64,000 nt of DNA, from positions 3,224,001 to 3,288,000 of the forward strand of contig NC_063159.1 in the NCBI RefSeq assembly GCF_020921035.1, given 5' to 3'. Below the pieces are notes generated by a model. That model saw only the letters and a list, made by a program, of their open reading frames with translations. It did no database searches and was not told the origin of the DNA. Source of the DNA: Rhodamnia argentea (Eukaryota > Streptophyta > Magnoliopsida > Myrtales > Myrtaceae). The position numbers were made by a program, and so were the translations under genes. Every line of letters begins with the position of its first letter. Within the stretch, counting starts at the first letter, position 1. Below are positions 1 through 10,851 of this stretch, one piece after another.

Positions 1-4
1 AAGC

Positions 5-1527
5 TGTCGCGACCTAAAATTTGTGTTAAGTTTCGGGTTAATGGATTATCGGGTTAATTATTTAACTAATCTAACTCGGACTCTCCCAAGTCCATACCAA
101 ATCGTAACTTAAGGTTCGAATAATTAACATGCAATGTAATTTGAATTTGAAGTCGCCACTAATCATTTTTGGTAGATTGATTAGAAACCTAAATAAAATA
201 TCGGGAGAAAACTATCTTATTTCTATGAATCGGAGATTTTGAGTCCGGGGACTTGGTTATGCTAAATTACTCTAACGCCCTTTCGGTATCATTTTCATGA
301 AAAATATCTCAATTTGGCAAATTTAATAAATTCTACTTGAAGATCAAAGATGTAATTTTTTTGAGTTTTTCTTCTTATGATTTATTTAGTTTTTGTGTAT
401 TTTCAAAATAAAGAAACTACATGAAATTGAGATGAAATAGGTTTAAGACTACTCCCCAATTTGAACTCTCGCACCAAACTTATGCTCCGGGCTTGTCTTG
501 ACCATTGGACGGGTTTGGTGGCTTGTTAGACCAAGAAGTCTCTTGGTCTTATCTCTCCTTCATGCTTCTTTATCATCTTGCTATAATTCCATGAGGCTCT
601 ACAAATTAAGAAAAGACTAAAATGAGTGTGATTGATTTGAACCAAGCTAGAGAAAGTAAGAGGACTTAACTTTAGTGGAGGAAATTGCTTTGGTAAATTA
701 ATCATCAAGACGGATGCAATCTAGGTGTTGATCTTCTCTCCATTTTTGCTTTCCTTCTACTCTTGTACCATTGATGTATCATCGTTGATATGCAACTGTT
801 ATTTAACATAAAACATAGAAAAATCAGTGTAGAAAATCTGGCTAATTTGTATCCAAACTTAAAGGAAATTAGGAAATCACTTAGCTTTCTTTTGTTACGG
901 CAAGCTTAAACAATGGGGATGAACTTGTAGCTTGTGTTAGTCGGTGTAGAAATTGGCAATGGTAGCACCGGGTTTCAAAACTCTCATACTCTCTGAAAAC
1001 TCTCTTCAAATTTTCTCTTTAAAACTCCTCTCAAGAGCTCTCTAAATTCTCTATCACCACAACTCTCCTCCTCTCTTCAAGAACTCTCCCTCTTTTATAG
1101 ACAAAATTCTTCATCTACATTTCTCATCTTCCATTTTCATCTTCTCTTCTTTATCTTCTTTTCACCATCTTCCATTTTCATCTTCTCTTCATCATCTTCC
1201 TTTCTCCATCTTATTTTCATCATCTCCTCTTCATCATCTTCCCTTCCCATCTTCTCTTCTCCATCTTCCCTTTTTCGTATCCTCTTCTCTTGGTATTTGC
1301 AATACAGTCCCCGAGAAAATATTTCTTTCAATTCCAAATCTTCTTGGTGCATTTTTCACCCCATGTCTAGTCTAGACACCTGTTAAATTAAGCTCAAGCT
1401 TTCTGCCTGTTCAATTATATGCCAATGCAATGTACGCTAAAAAATAAATATGCGAGATGATTTTTGTTTAGAACTAAAATTAGTTCTAATTTTTATGCAA
1501 AGATTAGTCAAAATTTAGGTGTCAACA
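5..1527 (-). mobile_element. LTR of a Tat/Ogre-like Ty3 retrotransposon (element 1)
   Basis: On the plus strand this block starts TGTCGCGACC and ends GGTGTCAACA, so on the minus strand it is a TG...CA LTR beginning TGTTGACACC. It carries two blocks typical of Tat-lineage LTRs and shared with the LTRs at 45910 and 59475: a GTCGCCACTAATCA-like block near 155-170 and a GGGGACTTGGTTA block near 247-260. A minus-strand TATA box (TATAAAAG) lies at 1092-1099. At 1523 bp it is half the length of the related LTR at 45910, so it is internally deleted. Bases 1-4 (AAGC) do not match the 5 bases after its other end (ATGCT), so it is not a clean solo LTR. It appears joined by deletion to the element body on its right. 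Confidence 0.75.
1128..1285. repeat. CT-rich degenerate tandem repeat inside the LTR
   Basis: Imperfect copies of a TCTTCCATTTTCATCTTCTC-like unit follow one another here and give a strongly strand-biased pyrimidine tract. The lysine/glutamate-rich reading frame on the other strand is a by-product of this repeat, not a protein gene. Confidence 0.7.
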
Positions 1528-2837
1528 ATGCTTGCCAGTTAGCCATTCTTCCAACCAAAGCTGATTTTTCAAGCAGATACTTGATTGGGTCATCTTCGGT
1601 GACTAGCTTGATGTGATGATGAAGGGTATACTACCTTAATCAATGGAGTACCCAAACTAATGCAGCACAAGTCCTTTCGACTTTTGAGTAGCTAGCTTCA
1701 GATGCGGTGACTTTCTTACTCAAATAGTAGATTGCTCATTCTTTTCTGTCTTTGGGGATTATTTGAGCCAGGAGTGCTCCAAGTGACTCATCATGGACCA
1801 TTAGGTATAATATCGGAGGAATACCCGGAATGGGTAGCACCAGGACCAGTGGTCACATTAGATAGTCTTTAATTTTGTCAAGTGCTCATTGGCCTTTAGA
1901 ATCTCACTTTACCTTTGCACCTTTCTTTAGGAGCTTAAAGAATGGTTTAGTGGTTTTCGACAATTGGGATATGAATCTGGCTATGTAATTCAGTCATCCT
2001 AGTAGACTCCTTACTTCTTTGACTGTGGTAAGAGTTCTAATCTCCCATATAGCTTGGATCTTGGAGGGATCAATTTCAATCTCTTTGCTGCTTACCACAA
2101 ATCCGAGTAACTTCCCAGAGCTGGCTCCAAATATGCACTTTGTAGGATTCAACTTCAACTCAAACTAAGCCTCTCAAATAGTTGTCTTAATACTTGGACG
2201 TGATCTTTTCCAGCCCTTGACTTGGCAATCATGTCATCCGCATATACTTCTATTTTCTTATGCATCATATCATGGAAAAGGGTCAACATCACCCTTTGGT
2301 ATGTAACACTTGGTATGTTTCAATCGAAAGGCATCACCTTGTAACAAAAGGTCCCATATGGTCTAATGAACACAGTTTTGGCTCTGTCTTCCTCCTTTAA
2401 GAGAATTTGGTTATATCCAGAAAACTCGTCCATGAATGAAAATAGCTCAAATCCGGCGGTGCTATCGACCGGGACGTCAATATGTGGTAACGGAAAGTCG
2501 TCCTTCGGACTTGCTTTGTTTAGGTCCCGATAATCCACGCAAACTCTAACTCTTCAGTCATTACAAGAACTATGTTAGTGACCCATTCCGGATAAGCGAT
2601 TACTTTAATGAGTCCTACACTGAGGAGTTTTATCACTTCTTCCTCGATCTTCTTTGGAAGCTCGGGTTTCAACCTCCTTAATTTTTGCTTCTTGGGAGGA
2701 ATTTTCGAATTAGTGGGTAATGAATGTTCCACTATGCCTTGATCAAGCCCTGGCATGTCAGCATATGACCAGGCGAAAACATCTTGATATTCTTTTAAGA
2801 GATTCATCATCCTGGAAGCTTCAAATAATGTTAACAT
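1528..2837 (-). pseudogene. Ty3-type reverse transcriptase/RNase H remnant
   Basis: The N-terminal RT part is readable at 2837-2520 (a DVFAWSYADMPGL block, then a Lys/Arg-rich stretch with KPEL). The next frame at 2538-2320 has DYRDLNKASPKDDFPLPHID, a SFMDEFSGYNQI block and MPF. Below 2320 the frame is broken by many stops, but pieces still read as the LLGFVV, VKEVRSLLG, LNYIARFISQLS and DPIKYLL blocks of RT and RNase H seen in the intact-looking relative at 54385-53500. The codons for YVDD are destroyed. The last recognisable codons abut the LTR at 1527. This is a dead pol relic. Confidence 0.8.
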
Positions 2838-3128
2838 TTCCCCGATTTTACTTTCTCTGACATTCTCGGAATCCCCCAGATTAAGCGTAATTATACCCTC
2901 ATCGGTAAGTAGATTAAACTCTTCTTGACGATTCCAATCTCATTTGATATCCGCTTGATTACTTTCCTATTCATCAATTTCATAAGAATAATCATCTTGA
3001 TGACCCGAGTCACATAATAATCTGTTGTGCATGAGAGGAATGACATGCCCGAAATAGGACAAGTACGGTTAGCATGTCATAACAAGCATTAACAATGCGA
3101 GATTTTATGAAATTCATTTTGAAACCTG

Positions 3129-3132
<4 letters not shown>

Positions 3133-3165
<33 letters not shown>
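3133..3165. repeat. (AG)n microsatellite
   Basis: About sixteen uninterrupted AG dinucleotides in the spacer of element 1. Confidence 0.95.
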
Positions 3166-3167
<2 letters not shown>

Positions 3168-3722
3168 TAGTCTTCATTTCAACAAACATTATGGTTCTCA
3201 AATCATTTTTCAAATTAGGATTCATATGGCAAATCGGGCCTCAAGCTTCAATTTACTTACGAAATCAAGTATCATCATTGGGCTGATTTGTGGTTCATAT
3301 GTTCTTAATAAAACTTGAAAATTTTATTGATGAATGCAGAAAATGACATTACACTACTGTACTTCTTGGATCAACAATTAAGAACCCAAGAGTACCTTAA
3401 CAAGATTTCAATGGCAAAATTTGCAAATTGTTGGAAACTAAATGCATGTATTAAAATGCATTAAAGAGAGAGTTCATAAAGGGTCTTTTTACTTAGGGAT
3501 AAGAGCGTCATCCTTGAGCCATTCAATAATCACGTTTACTTGTTCATCTATGAATGGATTGCAAAGGTCATATTTATCGGTGGCATAAATGTCTTCATCC
3601 TTAAGCCATGTGGTGCTTCTGCAAAATACCTCGTTCGGAGGGCTATCAAACATTCTCCCTTTTGCTATCTAGGCATTAGACCCGATAAATCAATCATTTT
3701 GGCCTCCATGGCCTTTGTAACC

Positions 3723-4626
3723 TCAATGGTTCCTACCTCGGCCTCGGCCTCCATAATGATCAAACTCTCCTTTATAGCCCAAACCAACCTTGTGGTCATT
3801 TGATTTCGGATTTAAAGGACCAGGAATTCCTTGGCCATACTTATCGAACCCGGATCCGGGGACATATCCGTTCATCGGTAGAACTTTTCCAGTTATGATA
3901 GCAGATCTTGAGAGTTTTAGTGTAGAAACTTGGGTACCATATGGTACATACATGACGGAGATGATATCGAAGGAGTGATAGCTCAATGTCTTCTTCCCTC
4001 TGAGGTTCAATGTAAGGGACCACCTCACCGATGCGAGTTCTATGTCCTACTTTACCATGAACGGTGATCAGCCTCCCGTTAACTACGAACTTAACTTTCT
4101 GGTGAAGACTTGAAGGTATTGCTATGGATACATGTATCCAAGGCCTTCCTAATAGCATATTAAATGCACTTGGGATATCTAGAACTTGAAATGGGATGGA
4201 GAGCTTAATGGGTTCAACTATGACATCCAACTCGATCTCTCCAACTACATGCTTTGAGACCCCATCAAAAGAGCAGATTGTTGCTTTTGATCCTTTGATC
4301 ATGTCTTTAGATACTCCTAGGCCCTTTAAAGTCCTTAGAGGGCACAAATTGAACGCAGAACCGTTATCAATCATAACATGAGGTACCTCTTTCCCTCGGC
4401 TCTTGGGGGAGATGTATAGAGCCTTGTTGTGAACTCGAGCTTCTTTAGGAAAGTCCTCGTCTAAGAAAGCGATCCGGTCCTTTAGAAAGATTCTGCCGAC
4501 GAAGTCCTCAAGTTGGGCTTCATTTATGGTCTCTGGAACATATATCTCATTCAACACCTTCATAAGAGCATGCTTATGCTTCTTGAAATTTATAAAGAGA
4601 TCCAAGAGTGAGATTTGAGCGGGCAT
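3723..4626 (-). pseudogene. Retroelement aspartic protease with G-patch-like tail (element 1)
   Basis: The 261-residue frame at 4626-3841 carries the retropepsin-like core: VMIDNGSAFNLCPL with the catalytic Asp at residue 87, and LLGRPWIH at 158-165. Tat-lineage proteases use D-N-G-S here in place of D-S/T-G, so the Asn is expected. The equivalent frame of the second element (56675-55848) has its Asp at the same residue 87. Past the protease, in another frame (about 3880-3770), a glycine-rich stretch reads YVPGSGFDKYGQGI...GLGYKGE, which resembles a G-patch. A frameshift near 3990 separates the two, so no single functional protein is predicted. Confidence 0.75.
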
Positions 4627-4674
4627 CTTTCAGAGTTGCTCTATGACTTCATATTTGCTCGTTTTTATGATGGA

Positions 4675-4935
4675 CTAGAGTTCTTCGATGCTTTCTTTGG
4701 TCGGCATTCCCTTTGCCGGTTCACCCTCTCTTGGGGCATAGCATCTTCTAGATCTCATGACGGTATTTATTTCACCGGTTCCATAATCCCATGACACCGC
4801 TTTTAGGTCATATTCCTCCACGGGTGGAATCTTGATCTTTACTAGTACGATTTTTTTGTTCTGATTTTTCGATTCATCATCCGTCGCCTTAATGACTATC
4901 GGTTTGCAAGAGGGTTCCACTTCCTCCGTATTCAT
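4675..4935 (-). pseudogene. gag-protease linker of element 1
   Basis: This 86-residue frame sits between gag and protease. It contains a charged stretch followed by VSWDYGTGEI and RSRRCYAPREGE, which matches in style the W-x-Y-N-x...TRSGxxY block seen before the protease in Tat-type elements; the second element has WSYNPALITRSGCAY at 56790-56840. It is probably the C-terminal tail of the gag or protease precursor, cut off by frameshifts on both sides. Confidence 0.5.
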
Positions 4936-5083
4936 AAGCGTCCACTTTGTCTATGTTGATAATAAAGGGAGTTGGCATGTCGACTACTCCCACCAGCTCA
5001 TCTTCATAGATATCCTCAGAGTTGTATCCCCAGGAATTCCCGATATGGATAGGGCTTTCTAGCTCCCTTTCGCCGAACCTCTT

Positions 5084-5765
5084 CTAGCGTTCCATCTTGA
5101 CCCTCATTAATATGCCTTCTAATCTTGTGCCTATGTCCACCAAGTGTTTAAAAGAGCTATACCCATAGGCACACATACGATCGAAGTATTTCGTCCGGAG
5201 TGACTTCGGTGTGTATTCCATCATCTCTTTCTCCGAAAGCGGAGGTTGCACTTTTCCAGCTTGCTTTTTCCACCTCCGGGCGAAGAAATCAAAACTCTCA
5301 TCCTTGACGGCCAATAGATCAGTCCTATTGACATATCCCTTTAAATCGGTTTCAAATTGTCGCACGAACCGTTCGATAGGTTCTCCCGAGTTAGGGAACC
5401 AATCCAAGTCTACGGATTGTAACCAAAGTGATACGGATCTTGTTAAGCTAAACTTGAAGTTGTGGATGAAGGCCTCATCATCCTCATGATATTCGATCAT
5501 TTCACGAAGGTAATAGGAGACATGTGCTAGAGGACACCAAGTACCATCATACTTCGTGGGGAACGTCATCCTCAAGCTCGGTCCTTGAGGCGGGATATTT
5601 CTGATTTACGTGATAGGAACTATAAGTTCCTTTAGTTCGGACATTTTGCTAGATAACTCATGGTAACGCTCTTCCGGGTTGGTCATTCGGCGTTTCGGGA
5701 ATTCGATTGCTCTCCGTGTCTCTTTTGCTTGCATGCTATCTTCTTTTGTAATGACCCCAAGACCT
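5084..5765 (-). pseudogene. Retrotransposon gag remnant (element 1)
   Basis: The 163-residue frame at 5575-5084 begins within the gag capsid-like domain (FPTKYDGTWCPLAHVSYY) and runs through LWLQSVD, the F-x-R-x-F-E block, a RWKKQAGKVQPPLSEKEMM block and the ending LVDIGTRLE. The same architecture is seen at 58313-57669, where the matching blocks read KYDGTSNPVQHVQMY and RWRNVASRLKPIPPERELMK. Upstream, out of frame, 5760-5600 reads as a charged gag N-terminus with KRRMTNPEERYHEL. No zinc knuckle is visible. It is broken and very unlikely to work. Confidence 0.75.
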
Positions 5766-5772
5766 TTGCCCC

Positions 5773-5974
5773 GCTATTCTACTCTTTTCCAATTTATTTA
5801 TTATTTTCTACCAACCTTTATTATCTATTTACAAAAACGTGACCATAAGCTACCTATATAAATAGACATACCAGCTATTCTACTCTTTTCTAATTTTTTT
5901 TATTATTTTTCGCCAATTTTTATTATCTATTTGCAAAAACGTAACCATAGGCTACTTATATAAATAGACATAAC
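5773..5974. repeat. Tandem duplication, 101-bp unit, two copies
   Basis: Copies at 5773-5873 and 5874-5974 both start GCTATTCTACTCTTTT and end in TATATAAATAGACATA. They differ at about a dozen sites. The AT-rich unit contains a TATATAAATAG box and sits beside the gag end of element 1. It may be a leader or promoter repeat, but no gene start is tied to it. Confidence 0.85.
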
Positions 5975-6232
5975 AACTACCAAGAAAATTTACAAACCTA
6001 CTTAAATTTGTACCAAATATATCTTACAATATTCATTACCTTCCCTTAAAAATGTACAATCAAAATTTAGGAAGGTCATCTTGACTATTGCCACTCGACA
6101 TCTCCCGACTCTCTCTAAGTTATTATAACTTCTTCCTCATTCGAGACTGGGAACTCTCCTAAGGCGTCACTCTACCTTGGAAGCCCGATAGTCCATCAAA
6201 ATTACATAGAGGACCCATGAACATTCCTCCAC

Positions 6233-6523
6233 CTACTCTTTGACATCAGCTTCTATATTCACAACTTCCGACCGAGAATATTCCATGTGAGTAGGCACTC
6301 CAAACAGTGAGGTATGAAGCGGATCCATCTTAGTTTCCTGAAAAATGAAGGGATGAGTGAGCAACCCAGTAAATGAAATTACTATGCCTAAAGTAGGAAT
6401 GTCAACTTTATACCCAACAAAGCTATCATGTGATCCATTGTAAATATAAGCATGAATCTTCATTTGTAAATCATCAAATGCGTGGAATCCACCGCATAAC
6501 TTTTGTTCAAATGGCATGAACAC
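6233..6523 (-). CDS. Unidentified 96-residue ORF, probably not a gene
   Basis: An ATG-to-stop frame between two retroelement regions, with a mixed, protein-like composition (GGFHAFDDLQMKIHAYIYNG near the start, then VGYKVDIPTLGIV). I recognise no domain, signal peptide or membrane segment. There are no clear splice sites or promoter and neighbouring frames do not extend it. It may be a piece of an older retroelement. Confidence 0.15.
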   Translation of the reverse strand: MFMPFEQKLCGGFHAFDDLQMKIHAYIYNGSHDSFVGYKVDIPTLGIVISFTGLLTHPFIFQETKMDPLHTSLFGVPTHMEYSRSEVVNIEADVKE

Positions 6524-6752
6524 ATCAATCCATGCAAGTCACATCAAACAGCAATTCCTGGCTCGCCAATTTTTATGCCTATCCGAGCCATAGTTGTTGC
6601 ATATCCGGGCCACAATTAGTAAGACATATTTTGGGAATGCTCACTTGTGGGTTCAACATCACCAAAAGGTGAACTTTTTGCATAATCACCTTCATGGGAA
6701 CGACGGCTCAATATACCCACAATACGAACCCTCGAGACTTTAAGGGAATGTT

Positions 6753-9320
6753 TGTAATCGCCCGAATTTTTAACGACCAATGTATTAAGCGAAATGGTAT
6801 TTATCGAGCCTAAATATATGATTAACGAGAATTTGAGGGAATTATTTTGGCATGTTGGGTAATTGAATTGTTACTATATCTCGAGTGTGGCGATTTTGTC
6901 GTGTCGTTAGTGGAATTTTAGTTAAGCATTGTAGTATGAAATCAGTCCATCAAGCACGAAACTTATTTGATTAAAACTCCCTCTCCACGCCGCTTGCACC
7001 CGGGTATCCTCCAACCCTCATTTCTTTTTCCCCACGTATCCGTCAACTTCACCCTCTGATTGCTCCCTCTTTCCATCCTTTTTGTGGGATGCTTTTTCCC
7101 CACCTAGGTGGATTCACCCTTTCCCAAAAGGAAAAATAAAAAATAAAAAGCGAGCGAGTCCTTGCTCCCGTGCGTGGCCGGTGACGCCACAACTCCTCGA
7201 CGGCAATCTCCACCTCCTCTGCTCGGCTTGCCTTCTACCTCGGCTCGCCCACCCACTCGCATGTTCTTCATGGTAGTCGCATAACAACCCAAGAATAGAG
7301 AAGAGCTCGAGACTGTTTTTGCCGATTCAACCCCCGTCCTCGCTGAACTTCAATCCCAAGGCAAGTAATTCCCTAACCCATTTACCGATCTATTCCATTG
7401 TGAATCGGGCGTGGTAGGCCGAGGGGTGGACGGGTGACTGGTTAGTTGTTCTTGGAGTAATGAACCGAGGTTTTACGAAATTAAGGATGTACGTGTCACA
7501 ATGAGATAACGGGTGTCATGGAGTGGGAGTTAGGTCGTACAATTGTGAGGTCGGGACAGAGGGTTGCAGCTCGAGTTGGATTTGGCAAGAGCAATTCCAA
7601 ATTCTGTGTTCGCCGTTAAGTAATTTTTTATGCATGTTTCAGATTTTTAGTGAATAATGCCCGTGAGACTTGAGCGAATTAGATGGGTAGTTGGTGTTGT
7701 CACAATAGGTGACTTTTTGAAGTATTGGTGACATAAATCTGAGGCGGAGAGAAGGGGGTGTGAGGTGGCGATGCGTTGCTTGCTATCGGTTGTGATCGGA
7801 TGAATTTCTGGTTGTGTCGGGTAATGATGATTTGGGAGTCGAAGAGGTTGTAAGGGGAGCTGAGCTAGTTAGGGAAAAATTAGAAATAGTATTGTGTTAA
7901 TAACTCGTTAGGCATACGGTTATCCACTGGAATGAATGAGTTAGCTAGCCTAATATGCTAATTGTGGTTGTCTACGGGTGGCTCGTGACAAGAATTGGTG
8001 GCCGCAAAGGCCACTATGCGAAGTTCCTATAGGTGTTGTAAGTGGTTGCCAATCGCTTGACGGTTGCACATGTGAAATTGTTGATGAATTTTCGATGTAA
8101 TGTATTATGGGTAGAGTAGCTCGGAAGTCATTGTTGTTGCAATCGTCATAATAAAGCTTAAACATGCATCATTCACATGCATAGTCATAACCTTGCATAT
8201 CTTGATTATGGACCGATTGCGGTTCATGAAATTGGGTTTCGTGTTCGAATGTAAATATATACCCCATAGAGTGTATGGGAAGACCATGTTCTGTGACGGG
8301 GTGGCTCTCTTGTGTAACCGAGCCGATCTCTTAGGAAGTACGAGACGAATTTTAAGAATTGCGAGAATGTATTGGTTGGGCCCCGTAAGAAAGGAATAAT
8401 AAGTCCTTGAGCATAAGGTCATATCATGTCCTAACGCATACCTCGTTTCATGTCACCAGTTCTCGAGATTCCCGAGGGAACAATTCTAGATATGTTGCTT
8501 TATTACGCTTTAATTTGTTCAACTACTATTGCCTGTTATTCCTATGGATTGCTTAGGGCCCGCATGAAAACATTTCAGAAATTTCATTTATCTACCAAAA
8601 GCCCTTCTAGCAGAGAAATGTGTTTGATAAAAACCCGATCGAAATATAAATCCGTTTGGTAAAAAAAATGATTTCTGGTAGGATTTTTCACTTATGATAG
8701 GATTTTTGGCCAATTTTGAGAAGTAAAAAATTGTAACTTCTCGGCTCCGGAATCATTTCTTGGACCACACATGCCTTTGCCAACCACCGTTGCTGCGACC
8801 ACCGACCACGGCCGCTGCGATCGCCGGCCACCGACCACCCACCGCTGCCGGCCGCCAACCGCTGCCATTGACCACCACCGCCGCCTCCGACCATTGCCGC
8901 CGACCGCTTCCACCGCCGCCGCAGACCATCAACCCGGCCGCCGACCATTGCTGCCGCCGCCGACTATCGCCGCCAAAGATTTTGTTAATAATATTTCAAA
9001 AGTAGAAATTTTAACCGTTACCAAACGAATTTTTCTTATTAGAAGTCAATCTGAAACAGAAGTAGAAAAATCAACTTCTACTTTTGAGGAGAAGTAGAAA
9101 AATCAACTTCTGATCGGAAGTTGATTTCTCGGAGAGAAGTGTTGCCATGCGTGCCGTTAGTCAATGGTTTAGGGTGTTAACTTACTGAGTTTCTCAGTCC
9201 TTTATGGTTGAATATTTTTAGGTATGTGATATGCTCTTGTTAAGGTGTCGAAGCCAAGGGTTAAGGTCGGGCTACTATAGGTGGTATTGGAGAAGGAGGA
9301 CCGAGGTACGGGTCGTTACA
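6753..9320. mobile_element. Solo LTR, Ty3 chromovirus-like, 2.57 kb
   Basis: It begins TGTAATCGCCCGAAT and ends ACGGGTCGTTACA, the TGTAAC-GACCCG style of termini common in Tekay/Del-type chromovirus LTRs. The 5 bases on each side, ATGTT (6748-6752) and ACGTT (9321-9325), match at 4 of 5 positions, as expected for an aged target-site duplication. No pol or gag lies inside, so it is a solo LTR made by recombination between two LTRs. Its flanks share a CTATCCGGGCCA-like motif (6600-6615 and 9328-9342), consistent with insertion into one older repeat-bearing sequence. Confidence 0.65.
8590..9140. repeat. Putative non-autonomous element nested in the solo LTR
   Basis: A CCG-rich, low-complexity core (8770-8965) is flanked by AT-rich arms. 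The left arm has TCCGTTTGGTAA (8650-8661) and the right arm ACCGTTACCAAACGA (9014-9028), which are partly inverse to each other. The right side also holds three copies of an AGTAGAAAAATCAACTTCT-like motif (9059-9130) that can fold back. Reading frames across the CCG core are compositional artefacts. No target duplication was found. Confidence 0.35.
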
Positions 9321-10827
9321 ACGTTGGCCTATCCGGGCCATAATTGCCTATCCAGACCATAATAATTGCTTATCCAAGCCATACGTCGTTCATCGGATGA
9401 TTTGCACAAACGTATTCTTGCAAACACAGGCATCAAATCATTTTAATGTAAGAAAATATCATTGTGGCATGATTCAAATCATTTTAATGCAAGAAAATAT
9501 CGTCATGGCTTGATGCAATAACACTCGTGTTGCACACGAAATGCACACAATTCATGTCAATTTAATGCAATGCTTCGTATAAGTAACAAACGGGCGTTAC
9601 CGCGTTAGATCTAGTAATCCCATTTACCTGGTACCCAAATTACGATGTCCTACATCAAGCAACAAGGAAATAAGACGAGGAGTGATGTGACGGTGGCGAC
9701 GTGAAGCGGCAATAGAAGTCGGTATGGGAGAGAGGGAATAGGCATGAGAATAGGGAAAGAGGAAGAGAGGGAGAATTGATGGTTATAGGAATTGAAAAAA
9801 CCACACCCCTATTTATAGTGGTTTCCCAGCTTCTCTCATAAGCTTTGTAGCTTCCTTTACAAGGTTCTTTGATAACGACTTGATGTTTATTCTTACCATT
9901 GATGCTTGAAAGTAGCTTGATGTTTATCCCTTATCATCAATGCTTGAAACTAACTTGATGCTTATCCGTTAAAAAATTAACTTATATGTTCTTAATTGAC
10001 TTGGCCTTGACTTAGATGTTCTAATTGACTTACTATTGACTTGTATTTTAATTCTAAAGATATTACTTTGTGTCATGATTTCTAATACGAAATTTTTCGG
10101 AAAACTTCTTAAATAAGTAAGATAATGGCTTCTTCGATAAGTTACGAGATGACTTTCTCGAGAAGCTACAAGCCGACTTTCTCAAGAAGATACGAGATAG
10201 CTTTTTTGTCAAGTTTTCTACAAATGTGAATGCATTTATATCATCTTGACTTTGTCAATCCTATAGTGTGAACTTTCCTATAGTGTGATGACTTTATAAA
10301 TCCTATAGTGTGAACTCACTTATAATTTGTTGACTTTGCTAGCATTATAGTGTAAACTCATTTATAGTTTCTTGACTTTGTTCTTGAAAGTGGCATTGAT
10401 CTTATCCTAGTATTAATTACTTGAAAATGACATTGATCTTATTCTATTGTTAATTACTTGGGAGCAACATTGATTTTATCCTATTTTTAAATGCTTGAAA
10501 ATGACATTATTCCTATCATTTAGAAAAACTTAATTGACTTAGCGTTGACTTTATTATTATCCTTTAGAAAATTGACTTGTTGTTGACTCAATTGACTTAG
10601 CATTGACTCCCCTATTCTATTTGATTTATGAATATCAATTCAAGAACTATTTTTTTCATATTATATTTTATAATACAATTTTTCGAAAAACTTCTTAAAT
10701 AAGTTAAGTAATAGCATCCTTGAGAAATTTCGAAATAACTTTCTCGAAAAGTAATGAAATAGCATGTCAAGAAAATTTATTTTACTTTCTAATTATTTTT
10801 AGAATAGTGAAAATTTGGGATGTTACA
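9321..10827 (-). mobile_element. 3' LTR part of a Tekay/Del-like chromovirus
   Basis: On the minus strand the LTR starts at 10827 with TGTAACATCCCAAATTTTC, directly after a purine-rich tract. A minus-strand TATA box (TATAAAT) at 9811-9817 sits in CCACTATAAATAGGGG, a normal LTR promoter context. Repeated GCCTATCCGGGCCATAAT-like motifs (9328-9390) lie in what would be the R/U5 side. The far end is not resolved: sequence left of the nested solo LTR (about 6540-6752) has the same motifs and probably belongs to this LTR. Confidence 0.6.
10230..10560. repeat. Degenerate short tandem repeats in the LTR U3 region
   Basis: Imperfect repeats of CCTATAGTGTGAACT (10260-10345) are followed by repeats of CTTGAAAATGACATTGATCTTAT-like units (10385-10510) and a TTGACTTAGCATTGACT motif. 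Such repeats are common in LTR U3 regions. Confidence 0.6.
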
Positions 10828-10851
10828 ATTCCTCCTTCTTTAAGAAATTTT
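10828..10851 (-). other. Polypurine tract of the chromovirus-like element
   Basis: On the minus strand, TTTCTTAAAGAAGGAGGAAT immediately precedes TGTAACATCC of the LTR. This is the standard site for plus-strand DNA priming. Upstream of it, CGAGGACAAAATTT is also typical of this element class. Confidence 0.7.

Larger units (their letters stand above)
1528..5765 (-). mobile_element. Element 1: decayed Tat/Ogre-like Ty3 retrotransposon body
   Basis: Read on the minus strand from high to low coordinates, the order is gag (about 5760-5084), a linker, protease (4626-3841) with a G-patch-like tail, a spacer, reverse transcriptase and the start of RNase H (2837-1528), then the LTR. Gag, protease and RT resemble the second element at 51650-58650, so both belong to one lineage. 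The integrase, the archaeal-type RNase H and the polypurine tract are all missing between the RNase H start and the LTR, so a deletion of several kilobases joined them. Frames are broken many times. The stretch 2840-3720 has no recognisable domain; it holds an AG microsatellite and a degenerate spacer. Confidence 0.75.

Noticed and set aside
1137..1352. Lys/Glu-rich ORF on the minus strand
   Set aside because: It is the translation of a CT-rich simple repeat in an LTR.
5..1527. Solo LTR with TSD
   Set aside because: The available left flank AAGC does not match the right flank ATGCT, and the adjoining pol fragment belongs to the same lineage.
8760..9097. Proline/histidine-rich proteins in the CCG-rich tract
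   Set aside because: Open frames on both strands come from a low-complexity CCG repeat; there are no domains or splice sites.
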